This document shows positions 34,336 to 46,989 of a DNA stretch of 49,239 nucleotides, one piece after another. Positions within the stretch are counted from its first letter, which is position 1; the number at the start of each line of letters is the position of its first letter. This stretch comes from an uncultured Rhodospirillales bacterium (GTDB taxonomy: Bacteria; Pseudomonadota; Alphaproteobacteria; CACIAM-22H2), in contig CALANV010000032.1 in the NCBI GenBank assembly GCA_937926175.1, positions 1-49,239 on the forward strand, in the 5' to 3' direction. Position numbers and translations under genes: made by a program. Under the pieces are notes generated by a model. That model did not search any database and was not told where the DNA came from. It saw only the letters and a list, made by a program, of their open reading frames with translations.

Positions 34336-34641
34336 TCAGACCGTGGGGAGCTGGCGAAAGCCGACCGACCCGTCATCCTCGGCGGCGAAGCGTTCCACCT
34401 GCTCGACACGGGCAAGCGGCGGCCCCTCGTGACAGGCGGCAATCATCGATTCCACCGCCGATTTGGAGCCGATGAACAGCGCCTCGACACTGCCATCGCG
34501 ACGATTGCGCACCCACCCGCGCAGCCCCCACGCCGTGGCCGTATCGACGGTCCAGCCGCGGAACCATACGCCCTGCACGCGTCCGGAGATCCGGACCCGG
34601 ACCGCGACATTCGCCTCTGTCGCTGTACCCGTCATCGCCAT
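34336..34641 (-). CDS. acyP: acylphosphatase
   Basis: A 101-residue alpha/beta sandwich enzyme that hydrolyses acyl phosphates. The catalytic residues are visible: Arg28 in GRVQGVWFRGW and Asn46 in GWVRNRRDGSVEA. The N-terminal 12 residues are an extension over the usual 90-95. Its start overlaps the end of the upstream HEPN-like gene by 10 bases, so the two are probably cotranslated. The cellular substrate of bacterial acylphosphatases is not settled. Confidence 0.93.
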   Translation of the reverse strand: MAMTGTATEANVAVRVRISGRVQGVWFRGWTVDTATAWGLRGWVRNRRDGSVEALFIGSKSAVESMIAACHEGPPLARVEQVERFAAEDDGSVGFRQLPTV

Positions 34642-35054
34642 GCCCCCGCGAAGAGCGTCTTGAACACGACACGAACGGCGCCTTGCGCCGCAGCCTCGAG
34701 CTCAACTTCGTCAGGCGCCTCGCCGTCCACCGGATCGTCTGCAATGTGGACGAGCGCATTGCGCCGCTCGCGCAACCAGTCGACGTCCGGCTCCGGCCGC
34801 GGTTCCTCGCCGCGTTCGGCGAGTGCGCGCGCAGCAACACGTTGCTCGGCCTCGACGAGCGCCCAAGCGAGGATCACGACCGCAGCCCACGCCCCGGCGC
34901 AAAAGGCGGTCTCGAGCTCCGCAAGCAGCAAGCTCGCCCGCGGCCCGAGATCGAGCGCCCGGGGACCGGCATTGATGTCGTGGGCGCGCCAGAACCACGC
35001 GGCACGCGAGCGCCAGAGGTCAGGATCGGGCGGCGAAAGCGTACGCATGGCCAC
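34632..35054 (-). CDS. hypothetical protein with HEPN-like RNxxxH motif
   Basis: A 140-residue, apparently all-helical protein. A hydrophobic helix CAGAWAAVVILAWALVEAEQ (52-71) is followed by an Arg/Glu-rich stretch and WLRERRNALVHI, where R98-N99 and H103 make an Rx4H motif of the kind seen in HEPN ribonucleases. HEPN domains are often toxin or RNA-cleaving modules, but many members are inactive, and the rest of the fold is not proven from sequence. No antitoxin nucleotidyltransferase gene is adjacent; it overlaps acylphosphatase instead. Function unknown. Confidence 0.6.
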   Translation of the reverse strand: MAMRTLSPPDPDLWRSRAAWFWRAHDINAGPRALDLGPRASLLLAELETAFCAGAWAAVVILAWALVEAEQRVAARALAERGEEPRPEPDVDWLRERRNALVHIADDPVDGEAPDEVELEAAAQGAVRVVFKTLFAGAWR

Positions 35055-35245
35055 TCATGTCAGCGAACTGCCCCGCCACGCGGGAGAGACGGCAAGCGAA
35101 GCCGGCATGGCGCTTTCCATGCACGGTCTCCCTTACTTTCCCGTTCGCCGGCGTGCGGGAGAAACGAGGAGATTCAGCGGCAAGACGGCCAGGAGCGGCA
35201 ACAGTCATTCGTCGCGCGAAGCATTTGCAACACGGGTGAAACGCC

Positions 35246-37296
<2,051 letters not shown>

Positions 37297-37297
<1 letters not shown>

Positions 37298-37512
37298 TAC
37301 AGCCCGTCAAAGAGGCCCATCGCATAGGCGGCGTGGATCGCAAGCGGCGCCATCCAGCCGACCAGCGGCCATACGAACCAGGGATCCGCCGGATCGGCGA
37401 TGAAGTTGACGACAACCAGCACCACCATCACGGCGAAATAGCCGAGGGCATGACGGATGAAGCCGCGCAAGCGGCGCCGGTTGCGGTCGTGTTCAGCGCG
37501 CCGATCGGACAT
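37297..37512 (-). CDS. 2TM-domain small membrane protein
   Basis: A 71-residue peptide with an Arg/His-rich N-terminus (DRRAEHDRNRRRLRGF) and two hydrophobic segments, YFAVMVVLVVVNFIA and WPLVGWMAPLAIHAAYAMGLF. It fits the 2TM domain pattern (short pair of helices with a WFVWP turn and a His near HALGYF). It is wedged between pccB (24-base gap) and pccA (TAATG overlap), so it must be expressed with the carboxylase. Function unknown; membrane association of the carboxylase is only a guess. Confidence 0.78.
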
Positions 37513-37536
37513 GCCTGCTCGCGCGGTCCTCTTTCG

Positions 37537-39069
<1,533 letters not shown>

Positions 39070-39424
39070 CACACCCTCTGATTTGTCCGCCCGGGCGTCC
39101 GACGCCTGCTGATAGCACCGGCTCAGGCCTTCTTACCAGCATCCGGCCGAACCTGGACCAATGGACGTGTGCGGGCTCACAAGCCGACAGTCAAGATGTT
39201 CCTGCCCCGACAATTTCGCCGCCCCGACGGCCGGCGGCCAAAGCGCAACCAGGACGGATCGGCGGCACACGGCAGAAGGCGCCGCCCCATGTTCCATGAT
39301 CGTGCGGCGGCGAAGCACCGTCATCCCCGGAACTCCCGACGCGGTATCCGGTTGAAATCACCGCTCAGGCGGCGATGCCGACGAAACCCGCCGCCGAACG
39401 GGGTGAATGACCGGGAGTGAGCGA
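39070..39424. other. divergent intergenic region pccB/wrbA
   Basis: 355 bases with no convincing gene. It must contain the promoters of pccB (leftward) and wrbA (rightward). Short frames here have arginine-rich, shadow-like composition. I recognise no palindromic operator or riboswitch. Confidence 0.6.
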
Positions 39425-40027
39425 ATGGCCAAGGTCCTCGTACTGTACTACAGCACCTACGGCCACACGGAGCGGATGGCCCAGGCCGCCGCCGAAGGAG
39501 CCCGCACGGTTGCCAACACGGAAGTGACGATCAAGCGGGTTCCCGAACTGATGCCGCGCGAGATCGCCGAAAAGGCGGGGGCGAAACTCGATCAGGCGGC
39601 GCCGATCGCCGATCCGCTCGAACTCGCGAACTACGATGCCATCATGATCGGCACGCCGACGCGCTATGGCCGCATGAGCGGACAGATGGCGAACTTCCTC
39701 GACCAGACCGGCAGCCTATGGGCGCAGGGAAAGCTCGACGGCAAGGTCGGCAGCGCGTTTACCTCGACGGCGACGCAGCATGGCGGGCAGGAGACGACAC
39801 TCTTCAGCATCATCACCACCATGCTGCATCTGGGCATGATCGTCGTCGGGTTGCCCTACAGCGCGGCCGGGCAGATGCGCCTCGATGAGATCACCGGCGG
39901 CTCGCCCTACGGCGCGACGACGATCGCAGGCGGCAAGGGCGAGCGTCTGCCGAGCGCCAACGAACTGGAGCTCATGCGCTTTCAGGGGCGCCACGTCGCC
40001 GAAATCGCGGCGCGCCTTGCGCGCTGA
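39425..40027 (+). CDS. wrbA: NAD(P)H:quinone oxidoreductase WrbA
   Basis: A 200-residue flavodoxin-like enzyme. LVLYYSTYGHTERMA (6-20) is the FMN-phosphate loop, GTPTRYGRMSGQMANFLD and STATQHGGQETTL are WrbA signatures, and the end GKGERLPSANELELMRFQGR is conserved. It reduces quinones by two electrons, protecting against redox cycling. GGGAG precedes ATG 39425; a start six residues upstream is also in frame. It converges with the ATP12 gene (20-base gap). Confidence 0.95.
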   Translation: MAKVLVLYYSTYGHTERMAQAAAEGARTVANTEVTIKRVPELMPREIAEKAGAKLDQAAPIADPLELANYDAIMIGTPTRYGRMSGQMANFLDQTGSLWAQGKLDGKVGSAFTSTATQHGGQETTLFSIITTMLHLGMIVVGLPYSAAGQMRLDEITGGSPYGATTIAGGKGERLPSANELELMRFQGRHVAEIAARLAR

Positions 40028-40047
40028 ACCCGCCGCGGCGCCACGGG

Positions 40048-40788
40048 TCAGGACGATCCCTGTGCGCCCTCCTCGCTGCCCAGAAGCGCCAGGAACCGTG
40101 CGGCGACCTCGAGATCGGCACGAACGCCCGCACGCCGGCGCGTGGCGAGCTCGTCCTCGCCCCACTGCTCGATCTGGAAGCTTGCGTCGAGCTCGGCCGC
40201 ATCGAAGGCGTCGCCCGCATCAAGACGGCCCTCGGCAAGCGCAAGCCCGATCACCAGCGAACCCGCCGCCGCGACCGCGATGGACAGTGCCGCGAGGCGA
40301 AAATCGTCGAGCGCCCCGACCGCCCGGGCAAGTGCCTCGAGGCTGCGCTTCGACTGTGCACACGGCAGCACGCCGGTGGTGACCGTCAGCGCCGCGTCGA
40401 AACGCCATGTGAGCCAGTCGAGCAGCGGCTGCCAGATCTCGGTCTGTCGCTTGACCAACGCCGGCGGTTCGCTTGCCCGATGGCAGACCAGCTCCGTTTC
40501 GGCATAGGCCGCGAGTTCCGCGACGACATCGGCGCGTCGTGCCGGTATGCAGTCGATCGCCGTGGCCGCGACCCGCGTCAGCGGCAGCCGTTCCATGTTG
40601 GGCCTGGCCCCCTGCGCCCGCCATTCGGCGGCAATCGCCTCGGCGAGCGCTCGTGTCGGCACGACCATCGGGTTTCCGGCCGGCGTCTTGAGCGGTCGCG
40701 CATCGAGCCGCACGCCGAACCCGCCGGCGTGCGGGATCACGTCGACCTCGCGGTACCCGCGCCGGGGCACGTTGCCGAGCTTGGTCAT
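40048..40788 (-). CDS. ATP12 family F1-ATPase assembly chaperone
   Basis: A 246-residue ATP12-type chaperone, which in mitochondria protects the F1 alpha subunit before hexamer assembly; the alphaproteobacterial homologue is thought to do the same for bacterial F1. Family strings are LDARPLKTPAGNPMVVPT (28-45), LPLTRVAATAID (68-79) and the C-terminal FQIEQWGEDELATRRRAG. It overlaps the upstream asmA stop by 4 bases (ATGA). No atp genes are nearby. The family is mostly limited to Alphaproteobacteria and mitochondria, a good taxonomic marker. Confidence 0.92.
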   Translation of the reverse strand: MTKLGNVPRRGYREVDVIPHAGGFGVRLDARPLKTPAGNPMVVPTRALAEAIAAEWRAQGARPNMERLPLTRVAATAIDCIPARRADVVAELAAYAETELVCHRASEPPALVKRQTEIWQPLLDWLTWRFDAALTVTTGVLPCAQSKRSLEALARAVGALDDFRLAALSIAVAAAGSLVIGLALAEGRLDAGDAFDAAELDASFQIEQWGEDELATRRRAGVRADLEVAARFLALLGSEEGAQGSS

Positions 40789-43319
40789 CGGCCGAACAGC
40801 CCCCGGATGCCGCGCTCGATGCCCTCGATCGGGTTGGCCGGGGCTGGCCGCGCTGGCGCCTGCTGCTGCGGCGCCGTCGTACCCGGCGCCGGCGTCCCCG
40901 TCGCGTGGGCACGCAGCCCCGCCTGTGCCAAGGCGTTGGCGCAGGTGGCATCGCCACCCTGGCCGCTGCTCATGAAGGGTACCAGTACGCCGGCGGGCCC
41001 GAGCAGCAATGCCCCTGCCACAGCACCGGCAGCACCCTTGAGCGCCGCCCCTGCATCCGGCGAGAAGCTCGGATTCGCGAGCGTACCGCCGATGCGAATC
41101 GGCACGGCGAGACTCATGAGCGAGGCATCCTTGGGCCGCGGCGTAACGACGAGGTCGATCCGCTCCGTCCCGAGATTCACCGTGCCCGCCCCCCCGATCA
41201 CCATCTTGCCGGTCTCTGCGAACAACACTTTCGGCGTGGCGACGCCATCCTTGATCTCGATACGACCGACCACGCAGTTGAGCGAGGTCTGCGGTCCGCT
41301 GTCCTGAAGGGGACTCAGCACGCGAACGACGTCGGCACCGAGCAGATCGATATATCTGCTCTGCAACGCCCCCTCGCCCACGTGCAGCGTCGATGTGCCG
41401 CTCAGTGCGGCCATGAGGGCGCGCATCGTGCGGCCCGCGCCTTGAACTTCGAGCGCGAAATCGGTCTTGCCGCGGCGCAGCAGGTCGCTGGTCCCGGTCT
41501 GCTCCAACAGCGTGCCGAGTTCGATACCCTTGGCGTCGACTTTGCCGGTGATCGACTGCGTTCGGGCATTGATGCCGAGTTCCATCGTGAGCTTGCCGCC
41601 GCTGATGTCGGCGCTGAACGGGCGCAGGTTAAAGACCCCGTTGCGCCATACGGCGGTGAACGAGAGCCCTCCGATCGGCGCATTGCCGCCCACGATTTTT
41701 TCGGCGCGATAGCGCACCTCGCCATCAGTGTCGTCGATAATGTCGAACGGCAGCGGATCGTCCGTGAACACGCGGCCGTCAGCCGGGGCCGGCTGCTGCG
41801 GCGGCGGCGCAGCGCCGCCCGCGCCCTGGCGCGGCGCAGCGAATGCCGCAAGGTCGATCTGCTTCGACGCGAGGTTCGCCGTAATGGCCGGCCGTGCGCC
41901 GCGGACGAAGGTTGCCTCGCCCGCGAGGTCGCTGTTGCCGGCGAAGAGCTGAAACCCGCTCAGCGCGTAGCGTCCGGACCCGGCATCGGCGATCCGGCCG
42001 GCGAGCTGCAATGGCCCGGCAACCGGCGCCTCGATCCCGGCACGTTCGGCGAGGGCACGCAGCTCCGGCGCCTCGACAGCGATGTCGAGCTGGACGCCCG
42101 ACAAGGCGCGCGCATCGGCGATCGAGCCGTTGACGGATGCCGTCAGCAACTGCTGCGTGCCCAGCGTGAGTTTCAGTTCCGGCACGGACAGCCGATTCCC
42201 TTCGCCACTGGCGGCGTGGATATCGGCGCGGAACGGCCCGAGCGCCGGGATTGGCGGCAGCGGCGCGGCGAGGCCCGGAATGCCGAATCCGGAGAACGCA
42301 CCGATCTCGTTCCCCTCGGCCGTCGCCCGGATATCGATCCCCTTCAATTCCTGCGGATCACGCAAGGCCCCCTCAGCGCGGACGCGCACGAGTTCCGCCT
42401 TGCCGAGATCCACCTTGAGGGCCGGAATGGAGAGACGGCCGCCGCCTGCATCGGCGACCGTCGCCTCGATCTGGAACGGCCCGGCCGGCGTAAGCTGTAC
42501 GCCGGCGATGCGCGCGACCTGCGCGATCTCCGGTCCTTCGACTCGAAGGCTGAGTTCGTAGCCGCCATCCGGTATCGGCGCACGGACGGTACCATCGACC
42601 CGGAAGGTTGCCGCGTCGCCGATGCGCCCGTTGATGCTGATCGGAAACGGCGCGCGCGACTGCGACATCGCCTGCACCGAGCCCGCATGACCGCCGACAT
42701 GAAACGCGATGTCGTTGTAGGTGCCATCCAGCTCGATCCGCAGCGGGTCCGTCGGGCTGTCGGCGCCGAGGCGCGCCTGCTGAATGGCGAGTGTCGTCGT
42801 CTGGTTGGTGCGGCCATTGCGGTACACGAGCCGCGCGTTCCGGATATCGACCTCGTTGATCGCCGGCAGGCGCGCCAGCGCGGGTTCGTCCGAAGCGGGT
42901 GCCTGCGGCTCCTCGGCGGCCGGTTGGGTCGCGAACTCCCAGTTGCCGCGCCCCTGCGCATCGGTCTCCAGCAGGATATCGGCATCAATCAATACGATGC
43001 GCTTCACGTTCACGTTGCCGAAGAGAAGCGGCAGCAGCGCGACCTCGGCCTCGAAGCGGCGTGCCTGTGCCATCACGGGCCGGGAGCCCCACGGCGCGTT
43101 CGCGAACGTGACGTCGTTCACGGCAATCGCCGGCGACAGTCCGAACTCGAACTTGAGATCGCCGTTGATTGCGAACTCGCGGCCCGTCGCCTGCTTCACC
43201 TGCCCGGCGATGAGGTCCCGGTACTGGTTGAAGTCGATCGACGAGATGATGGCGATGCCCGTCACCGACAGCGCGACGGAGAGAATGAGGAGACCGAGAA
43301 GGATGGTCTTCAGGCGCAT
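40785..43319 (-). CDS. AsmA family protein
   Basis: An 844-residue envelope protein. One N-terminal membrane segment (ILLGLLILSVALSVTGIAII) is followed by SIDFNQYRDLIAGQVKQATGREF, the AsmA start signature. A long periplasmic beta-rich region comes next, with a Pro/Gln-rich break near 500-512 and an AsmA_2-type C-terminal domain (about 560-780, GNAPIGGLSF, LLEQTGTSDLLRRGKTDF). The tail is Ala/Pro-rich. AsmA-like proteins are bridge-like lipid-transfer proteins acting on outer-membrane lipid balance. It overlaps the HAD gene upstream by 10 bases and the atp12 gene downstream by 4. Confidence 0.9.
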   Translation of the reverse strand: MRLKTILLGLLILSVALSVTGIAIISSIDFNQYRDLIAGQVKQATGREFAINGDLKFEFGLSPAIAVNDVTFANAPWGSRPVMAQARRFEAEVALLPLLFGNVNVKRIVLIDADILLETDAQGRGNWEFATQPAAEEPQAPASDEPALARLPAINEVDIRNARLVYRNGRTNQTTTLAIQQARLGADSPTDPLRIELDGTYNDIAFHVGGHAGSVQAMSQSRAPFPISINGRIGDAATFRVDGTVRAPIPDGGYELSLRVEGPEIAQVARIAGVQLTPAGPFQIEATVADAGGGRLSIPALKVDLGKAELVRVRAEGALRDPQELKGIDIRATAEGNEIGAFSGFGIPGLAAPLPPIPALGPFRADIHAASGEGNRLSVPELKLTLGTQQLLTASVNGSIADARALSGVQLDIAVEAPELRALAERAGIEAPVAGPLQLAGRIADAGSGRYALSGFQLFAGNSDLAGEATFVRGARPAITANLASKQIDLAAFAAPRQGAGGAAPPPQQPAPADGRVFTDDPLPFDIIDDTDGEVRYRAEKIVGGNAPIGGLSFTAVWRNGVFNLRPFSADISGGKLTMELGINARTQSITGKVDAKGIELGTLLEQTGTSDLLRRGKTDFALEVQGAGRTMRALMAALSGTSTLHVGEGALQSRYIDLLGADVVRVLSPLQDSGPQTSLNCVVGRIEIKDGVATPKVLFAETGKMVIGGAGTVNLGTERIDLVVTPRPKDASLMSLAVPIRIGGTLANPSFSPDAGAALKGAAGAVAGALLLGPAGVLVPFMSSGQGGDATCANALAQAGLRAHATGTPAPGTTAPQQQAPARPAPANPIEGIERGIRGLFGR

Positions 43320-44002
43320 GCTGCCTCCCTGTCATCCGCAAGCAGAATGTCGGGAATTTCGCTGAACCGGGTGACGATCGCCGCAGCGCCGGCAAGCCGG
43401 AGTTCCTCCGGCGGATGGTATCCCCACGCGACTCCGATGCCGCGCACGCCAGCATTGCGTGCCATCTCCATATCGTAACTGGTATCGCCGATCATGACCG
43501 TGTCGGTCGCCTCCACCCCCGTCTCGGCGATCGCGCGTTGAAGCATGGCCGGGTTCGGCTTGCCCGGACAGAGATCGCTCGTCTGCAACGTGACGAAACG
43601 GTGGGCGAGACCATGTCGTTCCAGCAGAGCGACGAGACCGCGGCGCGACTTTCCGGTAGCGATTCCGAGAAGAAACCCTGCCGCATCGAGCCGATCCAGC
43701 GCCTCGACAACGCCCTCGAACAGCGGCTCGTGATGGTCGGGCCGCTGGCGCAGTGCGAAGAACGCCTCCTTGTAGGCTTCCGCAAGGCGGCGATGACGGG
43801 AGGCAGGATGATCGGGCGACAGTCGTGCCATGCATTCGACGAGCGGCAGGCCGATGATACGTCGAATCGCAGCCGCATCGGGCGCCTTCAAACCTTCGGC
43901 CGCGTAAGCCGCCGCCATGCAGGTGATGATGGCGTTCTGGCTGTCGACAAGGGTGCCGTCGCAGTCGAACACTGCGAGACGCGGGCGATGGTGCCGTGTC
44001 AT
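43310..44002 (-). CDS. HAD-IA hydrolase, phosphoglycolate-phosphatase-like
   Basis: A 230-residue haloacid dehalogenase-fold phosphatase. Motif I is VFDCDGTLVDSQ with D13 and D15, motif II the Thr of GIATGKSRRG, motif III the Lys of CPGKPNPAML, and motif IV MIGDTSYDMEMARNAG. A small helical cap is inserted after motif I. Gph-type 2-phosphoglycolate phosphatase is the closest guess, although other small phosphates are possible. It overlaps asmA by 10 bases and follows the rluC-like gene by 39. Confidence 0.86.
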   Translation of the reverse strand: MTRHHRPRLAVFDCDGTLVDSQNAIITCMAAAYAAEGLKAPDAAAIRRIIGLPLVECMARLSPDHPASRHRRLAEAYKEAFFALRQRPDHHEPLFEGVVEALDRLDAAGFLLGIATGKSRRGLVALLERHGLAHRFVTLQTSDLCPGKPNPAMLQRAIAETGVEATDTVMIGDTSYDMEMARNAGVRGIGVAWGYHPPEELRLAGAAAIVTRFSEIPDILLADDREAACA

Positions 44003-44041
44003 ACCGCTAATCTTGAAGCTTGGCCGACGGATTGCAACCGC

Positions 44042-45019
44042 TCAGTCGACCCCGAACGGATCGATGTCGTCCGCCGGGTCGAAGCCGAAGAACCGCCACG
44101 AAGACCACATGTGCTCCGGCAGCGGCGCCGTCACGTCGATCATGCCGCGCCCCGACGGATGCGGCAGCACGAGCCGCCGCGCATGAAGATGCAGACGCGG
44201 TGCGATGCTCTCGTTCGGCAATATCGCTCGCTCTCCGCCATATTTCCCGTCGCCGACAATCGGCGTGCCCAGCCCACTCGCACAGTGGACGCGCAGCTGA
44301 TGCGTGCGTCCGGTCAACGGCATGAGCGCGAGCCACGCCGCACGATTGCCTGCCCGATCGATGGCGGCGTAGAGCGTCACCGCATGTTTTCCATCCTCGT
44401 CCTCGGCGACGCGCTCGCCTGCCGGACCAGCCGACTTGGCGAGCGGCAGATCGATGCGCCCCTTTGCCGGCCGCGGCACGCCGACCACCAGCGCCCAGTA
44501 GATCTTGCGTGCCGACTTGTGCCGGAACGCTTCGCCCAGTGATGCAGCGGCACGGGCCGAACGCGCCAGCAGCAGGACTCCCGAAGTGTCGCGATCGAGC
44601 CGATGCACGAGACGCGGCCGCTCCGGCGAATCGAAGCGCAGCGCGTCGAGCATGGCATCGAGGTGACGTGTCGTGCGCGTGCCGCCCTGGACGGCGAGGC
44701 CGGGCGGCTTGTTGAGCGCGATCACGTCGGCATCGCGGTAGATCACGAGCGAGCGGACGAAACGCGCATCTTCCTCGCTAACGGCGCGCGGCCGGGCGGG
44801 CGCGGCTTTCTCTTCCGAAAGGCCGGGCGGGATCCGCACGACCTGCCCCGGCATCAGCCGCTGGTTCGATTTTGCGCGCCGGCCGTCGACCCGGATCTGG
44901 CCGGTGCGGAGCAGCTTCTCGAGCCGGCCGTGCTGCAGCGCCGGATAATGGCGCCGGAACCAGCGATCGAGGCGCAGATCGGCTTCGTCATCCGCGACGG
45001 TACGCGATTCCACAGGCAT
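44042..45019 (-). CDS. rluC: 23S rRNA pseudouridine synthase, RluC-like
   Basis: A 325-residue RluA-family enzyme. An S4 RNA-binding domain occupies about 13-62 (LDRWFRRHYPALQHGRLEKLL). The catalytic aspartate is D142 in HRLDRDTSGVLLLA, and MPLTGRTHQLRVHCAS is the other family motif. INKPPGLAVQGG-type sequence points to RluC (positions 955/2504/2580 in E. coli numbering) more than RluD, but this is tentative. Its ATG shares a base with the crcB stop (TGATG). Confidence 0.87.
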   Translation of the reverse strand: MPVESRTVADDEADLRLDRWFRRHYPALQHGRLEKLLRTGQIRVDGRRAKSNQRLMPGQVVRIPPGLSEEKAAPARPRAVSEEDARFVRSLVIYRDADVIALNKPPGLAVQGGTRTTRHLDAMLDALRFDSPERPRLVHRLDRDTSGVLLLARSARAAASLGEAFRHKSARKIYWALVVGVPRPAKGRIDLPLAKSAGPAGERVAEDEDGKHAVTLYAAIDRAGNRAAWLALMPLTGRTHQLRVHCASGLGTPIVGDGKYGGERAILPNESIAPRLHLHARRLVLPHPSGRGMIDVTAPLPEHMWSSWRFFGFDPADDIDPFGVD

Positions 45020-45396
45020 CAGCCGAGCATCCAGCGCGTGAACATGAGGCCGACGAACGCCGCGGCGACCGACAACATGACCGAGGCGAACGCATAGACG
45101 AACGCGGTGCCGACCGCGCCGTTCTGCGTCAGCGAAACGACGTCGAGAGAGAACGCGGAGAACGTGGTGAAGCCGCCGAGGACGCCGACGATGAGGAACG
45201 CGCGAAGCTCGGGACCGACTGACCATTTGAGCACCATCGCCTCGGCGAGGAGACCGACGACGAATCCGCCGATGACGTTGACCGTCAGCGTTCCCCAAGG
45301 AAAGGCGGCACCGAGCCAACGCGTCATCTGCGAAACGACGAGATAGCGCGCCACCGAACCGATCGCCCCGCCGAGCGCAATGGCAAACAGCATCAT
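45019..45396 (-). CDS. crcB: fluoride channel CrcB/Fluc
   Basis: A 125-residue dual-topology fluoride exporter with four membrane segments. GGAIGSVARY (8-17), GTLTVNVIGGFVVGLL and GVLGGFTTFSAFSLD, which contains the phenylalanine-box and central Thr/Ser region, are diagnostic. The start is the first of two tandem ATGs at 45396, with AAGGTGA just before; the second (45393) may be used. No fluoride riboswitch consensus is evident in the 255 bases upstream. It overlaps rluC by one base. Confidence 0.93.
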   Translation of the reverse strand: MMLFAIALGGAIGSVARYLVVSQMTRWLGAAFPWGTLTVNVIGGFVVGLLAEAMVLKWSVGPELRAFLIVGVLGGFTTFSAFSLDVVSLTQNGAVGTAFVYAFASVMLSVAAAFVGLMFTRWMLG

Positions 45397-45651
45397 TTCA
45401 CCTTGTGAGGTGATGTCGCGTGGAACGAGCCCGTAAGGTATACCGAAACCTGACCGATCGGAAATTCCCGAACCGATCGGCCACGTTGCCCGTGATTCGG
45501 TGCCAATGCGGCCCATCTGCCATGCGCGACGTCCGTTTCCCTATGACAAGATTGCGACATCGTTGTTTCGATATGTGAAAGCCCGCCGGCCCTACCTTTA
45601 TCCGGCGCCGTCTCGAGGGTACCGCCGGGCGGATCGGGCCGACAAAGACGA

Positions 45652-46989
45652 TCACCCGTTGCCGCTGCGCTGCACGCGCAGCCGCCGCCAGTACTCCAAC
45701 CGCTTGGCGATCTCGCGTTCGAAGCCCCGTTCGACCGGACGATAAAACTCGCGGCGGGCCATGCCATCCGGAAAATAATTCTGGCCCGAGAAGCCTTCGG
45801 GCGTGTCGTGGTCGTAAGCGTAGTCCTTGCCGTAGCCGAGATCGCGCATGAGGCGGGTCGGCGCATTGAGAATGTGCATCGGCGGCATGAGCGAGCCGGT
45901 TTCCGCCGCCGCCGCCCGCGCCGCGCCGAACGCGCGGTAGGCCGCATTCGACTTGGGTGCCGTGGCGAGGTAGATCACGGCCTGCGCCAGCGCGAGTTCC
46001 CCTTCGGGGGAGCCCAGGAAATCGAAGGCGTCCTTGGCGGCCAGCGCCTGCAGGACGGCGTTCGGATCGGCAAGGCCGATGTCCTCGACGGCGAAGCGGA
46101 CGAGACGGCGCGCGATATAGAGCGGATCCTCGCCCCCGGCGAGCATGCGCGCGAGCCAATAGAGGGCGGCATCGGCATCGGACCCGCGCAGCGACTTATG
46201 CAGTGCGCTGATCAGGTTGTAGTGGCCTTCCTGCGTCTTGTCATAGAGCGGCGCGCGCTTCTGCACGACGCGCGCCAGCGCCGCCGTATCCAGTGGCCGA
46301 TCGACCTTGAGCGCGAACAGCTCCTCGGCCAGGTTGAGCAGATAGCGGCCGTCACCGTCGGCCATGGCGACAAGCGCCGTACGGGCGTCCGCCTCGAGCG
46401 GAAGCTGGCGTCCCATCGCCGCCTCGGCGCGCTGCAGCAGTATTTCGAGATCGGCATCGGTCAGGCGCCTGAGCACCAGAACCTGACAGCGCGACAGCAA
46501 TGCGGCATTGAGCTCGAACGACGGATTTTCGGTCGTGGCGCCGATCAACGTGACCGTACCATCCTCCACGTACGGGAGGAAGGCATCCTGCTGCGAGCGG
46601 TTGAAGCGGTGGATTTCGTCGACGAACAGCATCGTGCCGCGGCCGGCGGCCCGGCGCGCGACGGCCTCGGCGAATACCTTGCGCAGGTCCGCAACCCCCG
46701 AGAACACCGCCGACAGCGGCTCGAACTCGAGGTCGACGGCATCGGCGAGCAGGCGCGCGATCGTCGTCTTGCCGCAACCGGGCGGCCCCCACAGGATGAT
46801 CGAGGCGATGCGGCGCGCCGCCACCATGCGGGCGATCGGCCCGTCGCCCTTGAGCAGATGATCCTGCCCGACGACGTCCTCCAGCCGCCGCGGGCGCAGC
46901 CGGTCCGCGAGCGGCCGCGGCGCCGCATCTTCGAACAGGCCGGGCCCGCCGCCCCCGGCGCCCGAGGTGCGTGCGGACTTGCGGCTCAC
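45652..46989 (-). CDS. rarA: replication-associated recombination protein RarA (MgsA)
   Basis: A 445-residue AAA+ ATPase related to clamp loaders, acting at stalled forks. Walker A is GPPGCGKTT (68-76), Walker B MLFVDEIHRFN, sensor 1 GATTENPSFELNAALLSRC. The C-terminal part has the tetramerisation and ssDNA region (ALYWLARMLAGGEDPLYIARRLVRFA). The last residues resemble a conserved RarA tail (LEYWRRLR). Its start overlaps the degP stop by 4 bases (ATGA), so expression is coupled. Confidence 0.95.
   Translation of the reverse strand: MSRKSARTSGAGGGGPGLFEDAAPRPLADRLRPRRLEDVVGQDHLLKGDGPIARMVAARRIASIILWGPPGCGKTTIARLLADAVDLEFEPLSAVFSGVADLRKVFAEAVARRAAGRGTMLFVDEIHRFNRSQQDAFLPYVEDGTVTLIGATTENPSFELNAALLSRCQVLVLRRLTDADLEILLQRAEAAMGRQLPLEADARTALVAMADGDGRYLLNLAEELFALKVDRPLDTAALARVVQKRAPLYDKTQEGHYNLISALHKSLRGSDADAALYWLARMLAGGEDPLYIARRLVRFAVEDIGLADPNAVLQALAAKDAFDFLGSPEGELALAQAVIYLATAPKSNAAYRAFGAARAAAAETGSLMPPMHILNAPTRLMRDLGYGKDYAYDHDTPEGFSGQNYFPDGMARREFYRPVERGFEREIAKRLEYWRRLRVQRSGNG

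Noticed and set aside
34632..35054. Calling the HEPN-like protein and acylphosphatase a toxin-antitoxin pair
   Set aside because: Acylphosphatase is not a known antitoxin and the Rx4H motif alone does not show toxicity; kept only as an observation.
35055..35245. A gene between pccA and the HEPN-like gene
   Set aside because: Only short frames of shadow-like composition; the stretch is probably the upstream region of the HEPN-like gene.
39133..39420. Small proteins upstream of wrbA
   Set aside because: Both strands give Arg-rich frames lacking ribosome sites; treated as promoter DNA for pccB and wrbA.
45397..45651. Fluoride riboswitch upstream of crcB
   Set aside because: I looked for the GGNGAUGG start and the matching conserved pseudoknot and loop bases on the minus strand and did not find them.
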